From: Frondihabitans sucicola
Lineage (GTDB): Bacteria; Actinomycetota; Actinomycetes; Actinomycetales; Microbacteriaceae
Reading direction: 5' to 3'
DNA length: 64,000 nucleotides
NCBI RefSeq assembly: GCF_030296615.1
Contig: NZ_AP027732.1
Coordinates: forward strand, 4,097,042-4,161,041
Shown here: in pieces, positions 1 to 9,899 of the stretch
Layout of the letters: every line of letters begins with the position of its first letter
How positions within the stretch are numbered: the stretch's first letter is position 1
Position numbers and translations under genes: made by a program
Notes under the pieces: generated by a model
What the model was told of the DNA's origin: nothing
What the model saw: the letters and a program-made list of their open reading frames with translations, nothing else
Databases searched by the model: none

Positions 1-692
1 CCCCTCCCGGCCTCGGGACCGACGGCTCGATGGCCGAGTACATGATCGTCGACGACGCTCGCCACCTCGTTCCGCTCGGAGACCTCGATCCGATCAAGAA
101 CGTCTCCCTCACCGACGCCGGCCTCACCCCGTACCACGCCATCAAGCGCTCGCTCCCGAAGCTCGGTGCCGGAACCTACGCCGTCGTGATCGGTTCCGGC
201 GGTCTCGGACACGTGGGGATCCAGATCCTGAAGGCCCTGTCCGGTGCCACCGTGATCGTGCTCGACGTGAACGACGAGAAGCTCGAGCTCGCGAAGCACG
301 TCGGCGCCGACATCACCCTCCTCAGCGACGAGGACGCCGCCGGGAAGATCCTGGAGATCACGGGCGGCCTCGGCGCGAACGCCGTCTTCGACTTCGTCGG
401 CGCCGCGCCGACGATTCCGCTGGCCGTCTCGGTCGCCGGCATCGAGGCCGACGTCACGGTCGTCGGAATCGGCGGCGGAGACGTCGCCTTCGGCTTCGGC
501 TCGATCAACTACGACGTGGCCGTCCGGATTCCGTACTGGGGATACCGCAACGAGCTCATCGAGATCCTCGATCTGGCTCGCGCGGGCAAGGTCGACGTGG
601 AGATCCAGCAGTACTCGCTCGACGAGGGGCCTCGGGCCTACGCCGATCTGGCGAGCGGCTCCATCCGCGGACGGGCCGTGATCGTTCCGTAG
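1..692 (+). CDS. NAD-dependent alcohol dehydrogenase, 3' part only
   Basis: Medium-chain dehydrogenase cut by the left window edge. The reading frame is already open at base 3, upstream of the first ATG at base 30, so that ATG is internal. About 229 C-terminal residues remain of a family usually near 340-350. A Rossmann motif GSGGLGHVG is followed by an acidic residue at the end of the second strand (VLDVNDEKLELA), which in this family favours NAD over NADP. The zinc-binding catalytic half lies outside the window. Substrate cannot be told; 1-phenylethanol-type dehydrogenases look similar. It converges on the next gene with a 26-base gap. Confidence 0.85.
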   Translation, partial: PPGLGTDGSMAEYMIVDDARHLVPLGDLDPIKNVSLTDAGLTPYHAIKRSLPKLGAGTYAVVIGSGGLGHVGIQILKALSGATVIVLDVNDEKLELAKHVGADITLLSDEDAAGKILEITGGLGANAVFDFVGAAPTIPLAVSVAGIEADVTVVGIGGGDVAFGFGSINYDVAVRIPYWGYRNELIEILDLARAGKVDVEIQQYSLDEGPRAYADLASGSIRGRAVIVP

Positions 693-718
693 GCGAACCG
701 GGGCGTCGCGCGCGAGAG

Positions 719-1504
719 CTACAGGGTCTGGTGCGCGACGCCCGCAACGCCGCCCATCCGTTCGAGCGCGGCGCTCAGGAGGGTTCCGACGGCGTCGGGC
801 AGCACGTGGTGATTGAGGTAGATTCCCTCGAGCCACGAGAGGACCTCGTCGGCGGGCATGCCGACCTCGTCCCAGTCGATGCCCGGGCGGGCGCTGGTGA
901 CGGGAAGCTCGGTCGCAGGATCCAGGCGCGCCTCGGCGATGGCGAGGTCGGGGGCGCCCTCCGCAGCCGTCCAGAGCAGCGCGATCGGGTGGTTGTCGCC
1001 GTCGATGTGCTCGTGATCGACGTGGCCGGAGCCGAGCCACGGAAGCGTCAGCAGCTCCCCCTCGATGTCGACCGTGATGAGGTCGAGATGCGTGGGCTCC
1101 TCGACCTCGCAGACGTACAACTCGTACCCCTCGTCATGCCACGCGGCGGCCTCTTCGAGGTCTTCGAGGAGGTCGGGCATGCGGAGGTGGAAGTCGGCCA
1201 ACAGCAACGACGCCCAGGTGAGCACCGGCTCGGTGACGCTCTTCGGCCACGGGCTGCGATCCGTGTCGTCACCGGTGCCCCGGTGGAAGTGGTAGTCGAT
1301 GCCGCCGTCGACGGTCTCGAGATGGAGCTGGCCACTGGCGAACTCCACGGCGAGGCTCGACTGACCGGTCTCGTCGTCCCAGTCGCCGAACAGATCGGGT
1401 TTGCCCAGTGACACGGGCGGCGGAACCTGCGCGGCCGCCTTCGGCCCCAGGTTCAGGACCGCCTGGAATCGCCTGGTGGGCAGCCTCAAACTCATATCCG
1501 TCAC
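719..1504 (-). CDS. Hypothetical protein, 261 aa
   Basis: I do not recognise this protein. It is acidic, has no signal peptide or membrane segment, and carries many His/Asp/Glu residues around the middle (HVDHEHIDGDNHP). Starts are GTG at 1504 or ATG three codons later at 1495; the ATG is equally plausible. Codon use matches the neighbours, so it is probably a real soluble cytoplasmic protein. It sits 48 bases downstream of the end of the aldo/keto reductase on the same strand and could be co-transcribed with it. Confidence 0.55.
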   Translation of the reverse strand: MTDMSLRLPTRRFQAVLNLGPKAAAQVPPPVSLGKPDLFGDWDDETGQSSLAVEFASGQLHLETVDGGIDYHFHRGTGDDTDRSPWPKSVTEPVLTWASLLLADFHLRMPDLLEDLEEAAAWHDEGYELYVCEVEEPTHLDLITVDIEGELLTLPWLGSGHVDHEHIDGDNHPIALLWTAAEGAPDLAIAEARLDPATELPVTSARPGIDWDEVGMPADEVLSWLEGIYLNHHVLPDAVGTLLSAALERMGGVAGVAHQTL

Positions 1505-1552
1505 GGCCGCAAGACTACCGCGCGCGAACGCGGCAGCCTCGCGGGTGACGGG

Positions 1553-2419
1553 TCAGGCGATGGCCGACAGTTCGGTGAACTCGTCGTCGGTCAGCTCGAT
1601 CTGAGCCCCGCGCATGTTGTCTTCCAGGTGCTCCACGGTCGAGGTTCCGGGAATCGGCAGCATGACCGGCGACCGCTTCAGCAGCCACGCCAGCGCGAGC
1701 TGAGCGGGGGTCGCGTTCTTCTTCTGAGCCAGCTCGGTCAAGGGGCTGCCCTCACGCGTCAGCTTGCCGGTGGCGAGCGGGAACCACGGGATGAACGCGA
1801 TGCCGTTCTCGGTCGAGTAGTCGAGGAGCTCCTCGGAGGCCCGGTTGGTCAGGTTGTAGAGGTTCTGCACCGACACGATCGTGGCCACCTTCTGTGCGGC
1901 CTGAAGCTGCTCGACCGAGACCTCGCTCAGGCCGATGTGCCGGATCTTGCCCTCGTCCTGCAGCTTCTTGAGCTCGCCGACCTGGTCGTCGAGCGGCACC
2001 GCGGGGTCGACGCGGTGGAGCTGGTAGAGGTCGATCCGGTCGACGCCGAGCCACCGCAGGCTCATCTCGGTCTGCTGGCGGAGATACTCGGGGCGCCCGA
2101 CCGGCGGCCACTCGTTCGGCCCGGATCGCGTCAGCCCGCCCTTGGTGGCGATCACGAGGTCGTCGGCGTACGGCTTGAGAGCCTTGGCGATCAGCGGTTC
2201 GGCGACAGCGGGGCCGTACGAGTCGGCGGTGTCGATGAAGTTGACGCCCAGCTCGAGCGCACGGCGGAGCACGCGCACCGCCTCGGCGGGATCCTTGGGG
2301 TCGCCCCAGACACCGGCACCGGTCAGCTGCATGGTTCCGTAGCCCAGGCGGTTGACCGTCAGGTCGCCGCCCAGGTCGAAGGTGCCGGCGTCCTGTGCGG
2401 GAAGAAGTTCGGTCGTCAT
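1553..2419 (-). CDS. Aldo/keto reductase
   Basis: A 288-aa member of the aldo/keto reductase family: NAD(P)H-dependent carbonyl reduction by a cytoplasmic TIM barrel. Visible family features are the N-terminal RLGYGTMQL, the catalytic Asp and Tyr in [10 protein letters not shown], the Lys in IATKGGL, and the His in YQLHRVDP. Length is typical. The ATG start at 2419 leads directly into [12 protein letters not shown]. The physiological substrate is unknown. A 147-bp gap upstream holds the promoters of this gene and of the divergent ABC exporter. Confidence 0.88.
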   Translation of the reverse strand: MTTELLPAQDAGTFDLGGDLTVNRLGYGTMQLTGAGVWGDPKDPAEAVRVLRRALELGVNFIDTADSYGPAVAEPLIAKALKPYADDLVIATKGGLTRSGPNEWPPVGRPEYLRQQTEMSLRWLGVDRIDLYQLHRVDPAVPLDDQVGELKKLQDEGKIRHIGLSEVSVEQLQAAQKVATIVSVQNLYNLTNRASEELLDYSTENGIAFIPWFPLATGKLTREGSPLTELAQKKNATPAQLALAWLLKRSPVMLPIPGTSTVEHLEDNMRGAQIELTDDEFTELSAIA

Positions 2420-2566
2420 CGGGTGTTCCCTCTCTGCTGCGTCACCCGGTTGGGGCGACCTCCTGAGTTAACGCCTCGGCGGTCGAACCCTTCCCAGGAC
2501 CCGGGTGGCGTTGCGGATCACATCCGAAACCGACTAGTCTGTTTGGATATTACACTTGAGGATAAT

Positions 2567-3460
2567 ATGCTGGTTCATGTAGGGGATCTCGAAGTGATGG
2601 TCGGCCCGAAACGGATCATCGACAATCTGTCCTTCGCCGTCGACGCCGGCGAAACGCTGGCCCTGGCCGGTAGCAACGGCTCCGGTAAAACGACGACACT
2701 TCGGTGCCTGCTCGGGACCATGAGACCCACATCCGGAAGGGCGTTGATAGCCGGCTCGCCGTTCTCTCCGCGGAATTCCACACGCGTCGGCTACCTGCCC
2801 GAAGAGAGGGGTCTGTACCGCAAAGAACGAGTACTCGACGTCATGAGCTACTTCGGTCATCTCAAGGGCCTCGATCGCGTCCGAGCACGGAAGGAGGCCG
2901 TGTCCTACCTGGAGCGCGTCGGGCTGGGCGACAAGCAGCGCTCCCGGCTCGACAAACTCTCAGGCGGACAGCATCAGAAGGTTCAGCTCGGTATCGCCAT
3001 CATGAATGAGCCCCACCTCCTCGTGCTCGACGAACCGACGAAGGGGCTCGACCCCATCAACAGGCAACTCCTGATGGACCTCGTCGTGGAGTGCCAGGCG
3101 CGCGGATCGGGCGTGATCCTCGTGACGCATCACATGGAAGAAATCGAGCGCCTCTGCCAGCGAGCACTCGTTCTTCGCGACGGTGTGGCGAAGGCGCATG
3201 GCACCATCGCCGAAATCCAAGCAGCCTTCGGTTCACGCCGAATACTCGTACGCTCGGCCGATGTCATCAGCGAGTCGACGACTTTCTCGGTGGAATCCAG
3301 GCAAGGAGACCTCTATCGATTGATTCCTCGATCCGGCGCACCCGATCGAGACATCCTGAGCGAACTCGTCGCCACGGGTAGCCGTGTCGCGCGTTTCGAA
3401 CCACAGAAGACGAGCATGCAAGAAATCTTCGTTCGCCTGTACTCGGAGGATGCCGCGTGA
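2567..3460 (+). CDS. ABC exporter ATP-binding protein (NatA-like)
   Basis: A 297-aa nucleotide-binding subunit of an ABC-2 type exporter. In order: Walker A GSNGSGKTT, signature LSGGQHQKVQL, Walker B LLVLDEPTKGLD, and switch His in LVTHHMEE, followed by a C-terminal extension of about 90 residues. The frame is open far upstream, but homology and a GAGG Shine-Dalgarno at 2558-2561 place the start at ATG 2567. Its end overlaps the permease start by four bases (GTGA), so the two are translationally coupled. Codons such as GAA, CGA, TCT and AAA are commoner than in flanking genes, which suggests acquisition. Substrate unknown; the NatAB-type sodium or drug exporter family is the nearest recognisable group. 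Confidence 0.88.
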   Translation: MLVHVGDLEVMVGPKRIIDNLSFAVDAGETLALAGSNGSGKTTTLRCLLGTMRPTSGRALIAGSPFSPRNSTRVGYLPEERGLYRKERVLDVMSYFGHLKGLDRVRARKEAVSYLERVGLGDKQRSRLDKLSGGQHQKVQLGIAIMNEPHLLVLDEPTKGLDPINRQLLMDLVVECQARGSGVILVTHHMEEIERLCQRALVLRDGVAKAHGTIAEIQAAFGSRRILVRSADVISESTTFSVESRQGDLYRLIPRSGAPDRDILSELVATGSRVARFEPQKTSMQEIFVRLYSEDAA

Positions 3461-4679
3461 CGCGAACAGGTTTTGGTGCCGTTGTCCAATTCGAAATCGT
3501 CAGGACGTTCCGAAAACCGCAGTTCTGGATCGCTGCGATCCTCTTGCCTGTTCTGTTCGGCGTGATAGGCCTCGTCGTGGCGTGGTCGTCCGCCGCTTCC
3601 AGCGAAGCGTCTTCATCCCAGTCACTCGACTTCGACTACGTCGCGCCACCAGGTCTCATTTCGGAGCAGGTCGCGGCAGCGCACCACGGTTCGTTGATGA
3701 GCGACGAAGCAGCAGGTATCGAGCGGGTGAAAGACGGCCTCCTCGATGCCTTCTTCGTCTACAGCGGCAAGAGTCCCGGCTACGAGGTGGCGATCTACGC
3801 TCAAGACAGGGGGTCTTCCTCAATGGCTCCTACCAGAAGCTAGCTCGGGCCGTATTCGACGACAGCATCGACCTCCGGGTGGGGTCGCCCGAGGTTGTGC
3901 GCGAGATCCGCTCGGGTGTCGCGACCCACCTTTTCGCTTATGACGACGGCCGACTCGCCTCGGGTATCGGCTCGATGCTGCCACCCGCCTTCCTGGTCCT
4001 CGTGCTCGTCCTGGTCGTCGCACTGCTCGGTAATCAGATCCTCTACACGACCGTCGAGGAGAAAGAGACCAGGATCTCGGAGATCCTCCTGGTGAGCATC
4101 ACGGCCAAAACTCTCATCCGGGCGAAACTTGCGGCCCTCGCCATCGTCGGCCTCGTTCAGATCTGCGTAATCGCCATACCTTCTCTGGCTCTACTCGCAG
4201 TCAGCGATGTCGGCGAGACCTTCGCTGGACTCGAACTCGGCCCCCTGGTATTCGATCCAACGCGAATGGTGCTCGGCATCATGATCCTTCTCGGAGGCCT
4301 CCTGCTCATGACCAGCGCCCTCGTCACGATCGGAGCCATGATGCCTTCGGCAAAGGATGCGGCTCCGTTCTGCAGCGTGGTCATGATCGCCACGATCGCG
4401 CCGCTCTATCTCGTGACGAGCATCATCGTCGATCCTCTGAGCCCCGTCGCGAGTGTGATGACTTACCTTCCATTCTTCGCAGCCGCTACCGCGCTGCTCC
4501 GAAACGCCGCTGGCGGTCTCACCTGGTGGGAGGCCGTTCTCGTGGCGGTGGAACTCTTCGTCCTGAGCGCGTTGCTCTTACGCTTCGCCATTGCCGCCTT
4601 TCAGCACGGCGTTATCCAGTACGGAAAGCGGGTCCCGATTACCACGACCCTCCGCGCGCGCGCTCGCTCCCGAGCGTGA
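3457..4679 (+). CDS. ABC-2 type exporter permease, frameshifted as sequenced
   Basis: Membrane partner of the preceding ATPase, in two overlapping frames. The first runs from GTG 3457 (one membrane segment about residues 21-43, then an extracellular domain) and stops at 3843. The second continues with five or so membrane segments to 4679. The frames join at a run of five G at 3809-3813; one more G restores a continuous NatB-like protein of about 407 residues. The break may be a sequencing error or real inactivation. Like the ATPase it shows weaker GC bias at third positions than its neighbours. Confidence 0.8.
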
Positions 4680-4690
4680 CACCGACGATC

Positions 4691-4745
4691 GAGGTGGCCC
4701 GTTCTGTCGGCGGAGCTCGCGCAACGCGACAGAACAGGCCATCTC
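4691..4745. terminator. Bidirectional hairpin, GGCCCGTTCTGTCG family
   Basis: A 19-bp stem (4691-4709 with 4727-4745, two mismatches) lies between the convergent ABC permease and VOC gene. The stem core TGGCCCGTTCTGTCG recurs at 11571 and 30090, so this belongs to a repeated family of intergenic hairpins. There is no T tract. A factor-assisted or hairpin-only terminator is the simplest reading. Confidence 0.6.
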
Positions 4746-4785
4746 GGCGGGGCGGGTGAGGCGGCGGCAATCAGGGGGCAACGAG

Positions 4786-5207
4786 TCAGGCAGTGGGCTC
4801 GGCGACGACGTCGAGCACCCACACGACGCCGAAGCGGTCGCGCAGTTTGCCGTAGAGCGACGACCAGCCCGACGGACCGAGATCCTGCTCGATCTCGGCA
4901 CCGACCGAGAGCCCCTGCCAGAAGGTGGTGATCTCGTCGGCGGTCTCGCAGCGGACCGACAGGTAGAGGAGTTGACGCCCTGGTCGTAGGGCAGGGCGCT
5001 CTGCACGTCGTAGGCCATGACGCGGACGCCGCTCGGAGCCTCGACCTGGCCGAACATGACCTGGTCGGCCTGGGCGGGATCCTGCACCGCCTGGGCATCG
5101 GCGTAGGTCACGATGACCACGTCCCCGCCGAACACGGAGCGGTAGAAGTCGAGCGCCGCACGGGCGTCGCCACGGAAGTTGAGGTGCGGGGTCAGGGATG
5201 CAGACAT
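4786..5207 (-). CDS. VOC family (PhnB/glyoxalase-like) protein, frameshifted as sequenced
   Basis: Small vicinal-oxygen-chelate protein of the PhnB-like group, about 140 aa after repair. N-terminal half (PHLNFRGDARAALDFYRSVFGG) starts at ATG 5207. The C-terminal half (DLGPSGWSSLYGKLRDRFGV) is in another frame ending at 4786. The join is near 4966-4972; one additional base gives a continuous DQGVNSLYLSVRC. Members of this group are usually annotated as 3-demethylubiquinone methyltransferase-like or bleomycin-resistance-like but mostly lack a known reaction. It is divergent from the WYL regulator, its likely controller. Confidence 0.75.
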
Positions 5208-5265
5208 GGGAGGTTCTCCTTCGGACGGTCACGCCCGGTTTCGGGCACCTGACAACGATCGCAAG

Positions 5266-5292
5266 AGAAGCGGTCAGATAACGTCCGCTTCT
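5266..5292. promoter_or_regulatory. Inverted repeat in the VOC/WYL divergent promoter
   Basis: AGAAGCGG at 5266-5273 and CCGCTTCT at 5285-5292 form a perfect 8-bp inverted repeat with an 11-base spacer. It lies in the 102-bp gap between the divergent VOC gene and WYL regulator. The position suits an operator for the WYL protein; binding is an inference. Confidence 0.45.
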
Positions 5293-5309
5293 TCGGCGAC
5301 ACTGGAGTC

Positions 5310-6302
5310 ATGGCGAAATCGTCCCGAATGCTCGTAGTGCTGTCCCTCCTCCAGGCCCGCCGCGACTGGCCGGCGCGCGCCCTCGCCGAACGCCTCGCCA
5401 TCTCCGAGCGCACGGTGAGACGCGACGTCGACCGACTGCGCGAGCTCGGCTACCGCATCCGCGCGATCAAGGGCCCTGACGGCGGCTACCGGCTCGATGC
5501 GGGCGCCGAGCTTCCGCCGCTCCTCTTCGACGACGACCAGGCGATCGCTCTGGCCGTTGCGCTCCAGGCCGCGAGTGGCGCAGGATCCGGCCTCGAGGAG
5601 CCCGCCCTCCGTGCTCTCGCCGCCGTCCGCCAGGTCCTGCCGGCGCGTCTGCGGCAGCGGGTCGACGCCCTCCGGTTCACCGCCGTGACGGACTCGTCGC
5701 GCCCGCCCCTGCCGATCGACCCCGACGTCCTCCTGGCCGTCAGCTCGGCCGTCCGGGCGGAGGTGATCCTTCGCTTCGACTACGCGTCGCCCGAGCCGAG
5801 CGAGAGCCCCGACGCCCGCGCTCCCTTGCCGCCGCGCCAGACCGAACCGCATCATCTCGTCGCGCGAGGCGGGCGCTGGTACCTCGTCGCCTGGGATCTC
5901 GACCGCTCCGACTGGCGCATCTTCCGCGTGGACCGGATGACGCCCCGCACGCCGACCGGGAGGCGGTTCTCCCCGCGCGACCTGCCCGGCGGCGATGTGC
6001 GCACGTTCGTGGCCGCCCGGTTCAAGGGCAGCGAGTCGGAGGATGCCTGGCCGTGCCGGGGCGACGTGATCCTGCATCTGCCCGCTCGCGAGGTGGCCGA
6101 GTACCTGCCCACGGCCACCCTCGAGGAGCTCGGTCCGGAGCGCTGTCGGCTCCGCGTCGGCGCCTGGTCGTGGGCGGGCCTGGCCGCCACGATCGGGCGG
6201 TTCGACGCCGACGTCGAGGTCGTCGGGCCGCCCGAGCTGGCGGCGGCGTTCACCGACCTGGCGGGCCGATTCGCGCGGGCCGGTGCCGGCTACCGCCCCT
6301 GA
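5310..6302 (+). CDS. HTH-WYL domain transcriptional regulator
   Basis: A 330-aa regulator with an N-terminal winged helix (about residues 6-60, SERTVRRDVDRLRELGYRI) and a central/C-terminal WYL domain (PHHLVARGGRWYLVAWDLDR, then a WCX-like tail). WYL domains generally sense a ligand such as nucleic acid or a small nucleotide. DeoR/YafY-type members usually regulate a divergent neighbour, here the VOC protein. ATG at 5310 fits the conserved start of the HTH. No frameshift seen. Confidence 0.88.
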   Translation: MAKSSRMLVVLSLLQARRDWPARALAERLAISERTVRRDVDRLRELGYRIRAIKGPDGGYRLDAGAELPPLLFDDDQAIALAVALQAASGAGSGLEEPALRALAAVRQVLPARLRQRVDALRFTAVTDSSRPPLPIDPDVLLAVSSAVRAEVILRFDYASPEPSESPDARAPLPPRQTEPHHLVARGGRWYLVAWDLDRSDWRIFRVDRMTPRTPTGRRFSPRDLPGGDVRTFVAARFKGSESEDAWPCRGDVILHLPAREVAEYLPTATLEELGPERCRLRVGAWSWAGLAATIGRFDADVEVVGPPELAAAFTDLAGRFARAGAGYRP

Positions 6303-6460
6303 CCGACCGGTGCACTAGTGAGCGGCCACGGAGCGTGCCAGACTTGACGCAGGCGTTGCCCGGCGAAGCCGAGACCACGCTGCGGGCCACAGCCGTTCCG
6401 CGCGAAAGCACACACCGCTCGGTATCGAGCACATCGCTCTCGAAGGGATTCCCCGGCTTC

Positions 6461-7296
6461 GTGACCACCACTGTCCTCCGCGATCCTTCGCGCCTTCCCG
6501 CCCTTTCCGGGCTGCTGTTCGACCTCGACGGCGTGCTCACACCGACAGCCGAGGTGCACATGCGCGCCTGGGCGCGATTGTTCTCCGACTACCTGCGCTC
6601 CCGCGGCGACGACCGCCCGTACACCGAAGACGACTACTTCGAGCACATCGACGGCAAGCCCCGCTACGACGGAGTCCGCGACATGCTCGCCTCGCGGGGC
6701 ATCGCCCTGCCCGAGGGGACGCCCGACGACCCGCCCGACCTCGAGACCGTCTGCGGTCTCGGCAACCGCAAGAACAGCGTCTTCGCCGCCGAGCTCCACG
6801 AGAATGGCGTTACGCCGTACCCCGGGTCGGTGGCCTTCCTCGACCGCGCCATCGACGAGGGCTACCGGGTGGCCGTCGTGTCGAGCTCGCGAAACGCCGT
6901 CGCCGTGCTCGCAGCAGCCGGGCTGAGCGACCGCTTCGAGCACGTGGTCGACGGCCTCGTGGCGGCCGCCGCGCACCTGCCCGGCAAGCCGGCACCCGAC
7001 ACCTACCTCGCCGGCGCAGAGCGCCTGGGGCTGACGGCGCAGCAGTGCATCGTCGTCGAAGACGCCCAATCCGGCGTCGAGGCCGGTCGGCGCGGAGACT
7101 TCGGGCTCGTGATCGGCGTGGACCGCGGAGTGGGGGCTGCCGCTCTCCTCGACAACGGGGCAGACTTCGTGGTCGGCGACCTCGGCGAGATCGTCGACGC
7201 GCTCGACAGACAGCCGGGCGCAGGCGGCGTCACCCCCGAACCGTCGCCGACTCCCCCACAGCACAGACCGCCACAGCACCGGAGCACTCCGCATGA
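6461..7296 (+). CDS. Beta-phosphoglucomutase-like HAD hydrolase, probable 3' frameshift
   Basis: HAD superfamily protein with motif I FDLDGVL (nucleophile and general-acid aspartates), motif II VVSSSRN, Lys in PGKPAPDTYL and motif IV VVEDAQSGVEAG. It converts beta-glucose 1-phosphate to glucose 6-phosphate in the usual pairing with a GH65 phosphorylase, which follows directly. I chose GTG 6461, a short leader before the first HAD strand. As read, the frame runs past 7293 without a stop. If one C is missing in the C5 run at 7233-7237 the gene ends at TGA 7294-7296, overlapping the next start as ATGA, the normal coupled arrangement. Confidence 0.8.
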
Positions 7297-9798
7297 CCGT
7301 CATCACCGAAGATCCCCTCGACCGCAACCGGTTCCCCGTCGACGAGTGGTCGCTGGTCGAGACCGAGTTCGCGCCCGACGACCAGGGCGTCGCCGAGACG
7401 GTGTTCGCCGTCGGCAACGGCTACCTCGGCTTCCGTGGCAACCTCGACGAGGGCCGCGGGGGCACTCGTACGGCACCTTCATCAACGGCTTCCACGAGAC
7501 CTGGCAGATCCGTCACGCCGAAGAGGCGTTCGGCTTCGCGCGCGTCGGGCAGACCATCGTCAACGTGCCCGACGCCAAGGTGATCCGGCTCTACGTCGAC
7601 GACGAGCCCTTCGTCCTCGCCGAGGCCGACATCCTCGCCTACACGCGCCGCCTCGACTTCCGCGACGGCTACCTCCTCCGCGAGATCGAGTGGCGCACGC
7701 CGTCCGGCAAGCGGGTCCTCGTGAAGAGCCGCCGCCTGGTCTCGTTCACCGATCGCCACCTCGCCGTGATCGACTACGAAGTGACCGTGCTCGACGCCGA
7801 CGCCTCGGTGCTCATCTCGTCGCAGATCCTCAACCGCCAAGACCTCGGCGACGAGTACCACGCGGGAATGCGCGCCGCCGCGACGTTCGACCCTCGCAAG
7901 GCCGAGTCGTTCTCCGAGCGCGTGCTGCAGCCGAAGATCAAGAAGGTGCTCGGCACCCGCTACGTGCTGGGCTACCAGGCGACGAACTCGGGCATGACGG
8001 TCGCCGTCGGGGCCGAGCACGCCCTCGAGACGGAGAACGAGTGGCAGCAGTCGTCGCAGATCGACGACGACATCGCCAAGCACGTCTACCGCATCAAGGC
8101 GAAGGCCGGTCAGTCGGTCCGCTTCGTGAAGACGATCACGTACCACTCCTCGCGCGGCGTCCCCCGCGCGAACTCGCCGACCGCTGCGATCGAACCCTCG
8201 ACCGCGCGCGCGAGACCCCGGTCGAAGAGATCTTCGACGACCAGCGGGCCTGGCTCGACGACTTCTGGGTCCGCAGCGACGTCGAGCTCGCCGGGCACCC
8301 GATCCTGCAGCAGGCGATCCGCTGGAACCTCTTCCAGCTGGCGCAGTCGACGGCGCGGACCGACGGCTCCGGTGTCGCCGCGAAGGGGGTCACCGGCTCC
8401 GGCTACGGCGGCCACTACTTCTGGGACACCGAGATCTACGTCCTGCCGTTCCTCAGCTACACGGCGCCGAACGTGGCCCGGAACGCCCTGCGCTTCCGCC
8501 ACGGCATGCTCGACGCCGCTCGCGACCGCGCCACCGAGCTGAACCAGCGCGGAGCCCTCTTCCCCTGGCGCACGATCAACGGACTCGAGTCGAGCGCGTA
8601 CTACGCGGCCGGCACCGCCCAGTACCACATCGACGCCGACATCGTGCACGCGCTGATGCAGTACGTGGCCGCCACCGGAGACGAAGACTTCCTCGCCCGA
8701 GGCGCCGTCGACATCCTGGTCGAGACCGCGCGCCTCTGGGCCGACCTCGGCTTCTGGCGGTCGAACGGCGACCAGAAGTTCCACATCGACGGTGTGACCG
8801 GCCCCGACGAATACACGACGGTCGTCGACGACAACCTCTACACGAACGTGATGGCGAGGGCCAACCTCTGGAGCGCCGTCCGCATCTGCGAAGAGCTCTT
8901 CGCGAACGACCCGGTGGCCTACGAGCGCATGGTGCAGCGGGTCGGCCTGCAGGAGCACGAGATCCGCGGCTGGCGCGCAGCAGCGGACGCGATGGAGATC
9001 CCCTTCGATCCTCACCGCGGCATCCACCCGCAAGACGCGCAGTTCCTCGACAAAGAGCTCTGGGACCTCGACTCGACCCCGGCGTCGAAGCGCCCTCTGC
9101 TCCTGCACTACCACCCCCTGGTCATCTACCGCTTCCAGGTTCTGAAGCAGGCCGATGTCGTGCTGGCGCTGTTCCTCCAGGGCGACGAGTTCACGCCGGC
9201 CGAGAAGCGCCGCGACTTCGAGTACTACGACGCGCTGACGACGGGCGACTCCACGCTGTCGGCCGTCGTGCAGTCGATCATCGCCGCCGAGGTGGGGCAC
9301 CACAAGCTCGCCCGCGACTACTTCCTGTCGTCGCTGTTCGTCGACCTGGCCGATCTGCACCACAACACCTCCGACGGCGTCCACGTGGCGTCGACCGGCG
9401 GCATCTGGAGCGCTCTGGCCTTCGGCTTCGGCGGCATGCGCGACCACTCCGGCCGGATCACGTTCAACCCGCGCCTCCCCGAAGACTGGGAGCGCCTGAG
9501 CTACCGGATGACCATCAAGGGCAGCCGCCTGCGGGTCGACGTCACCCAGCACGACATCACTTTCACCATCGAGGAGGGCACGTCGGTCACGGTGCACGTC
9601 CACCACGAGAAGGTCGAGATCGCCTTCGGCACCCCGGTCACCGTGGCCCTGAGCAACCAGGGTCCCCGCCTCGAGTCCGCTCCGCCGACGACGAGTGACC
9701 TGCGCGGCATGCTCCGCGCCGACGGTTCGGTCGTCACCGCGTCGATCCCCACCATCTCCGTCGACCGCACGGAGGTCGACGCCGACGCGACGACCTAG
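7293..9798 (+). CDS. GH65 disaccharide phosphorylase (trehalose/kojibiose/maltose type), two frameshifts as sequenced
   Basis: Inverting phosphorylase of glycoside hydrolase family 65, about 835 aa once repaired. It cleaves an alpha-glucobiose with phosphate to glucose and beta-glucose 1-phosphate. The catalytic acid is in the conserved GVTGPDEYTTVVDDNLYTN block, and the phosphate-binding HSSxG-like region lies near the C-terminus (STGGIWSALAFGFGG). The frame changes twice, at a G5 run (7458-7462) and a C5 run (8161-8165). Each is cured by one extra base. ATG 7293 overlaps the end of the mutase gene, so the pair forms a sugar-salvage operon. Which disaccharide is used cannot be told from sequence alone. 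Confidence 0.85.
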
Positions 9799-9899
9799 GG
9801 CGGATCGGCACTGGGCCAGTGGATCGCTGCCGTTAACGATCCATTCACCGGGGCCGGGCACACTCACGGCGGTCGCACACACCGCTCGAAGGGGATCTC

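Noticed and set aside
1628..2566. Long open frame upstream of the ABC ATPase that would give a 610-aa protein
   Set aside because: The extra N-terminus is antisense to the aldo/keto reductase and has shadow-frame composition; homology and a ribosome site start at 2567.
3809..3813. Programmed frameshift in the ABC permease
   Set aside because: Many unrelated genes show the same single-base loss at G/C runs, so a systematic sequence error is simpler.
7435..8200. Arg-rich open frames over the first part of the GH65 gene
   Set aside because: They are out-of-phase readings of GC-rich coding sequence; conserved GH65 blocks are in the other frames, joined by single-base losses.
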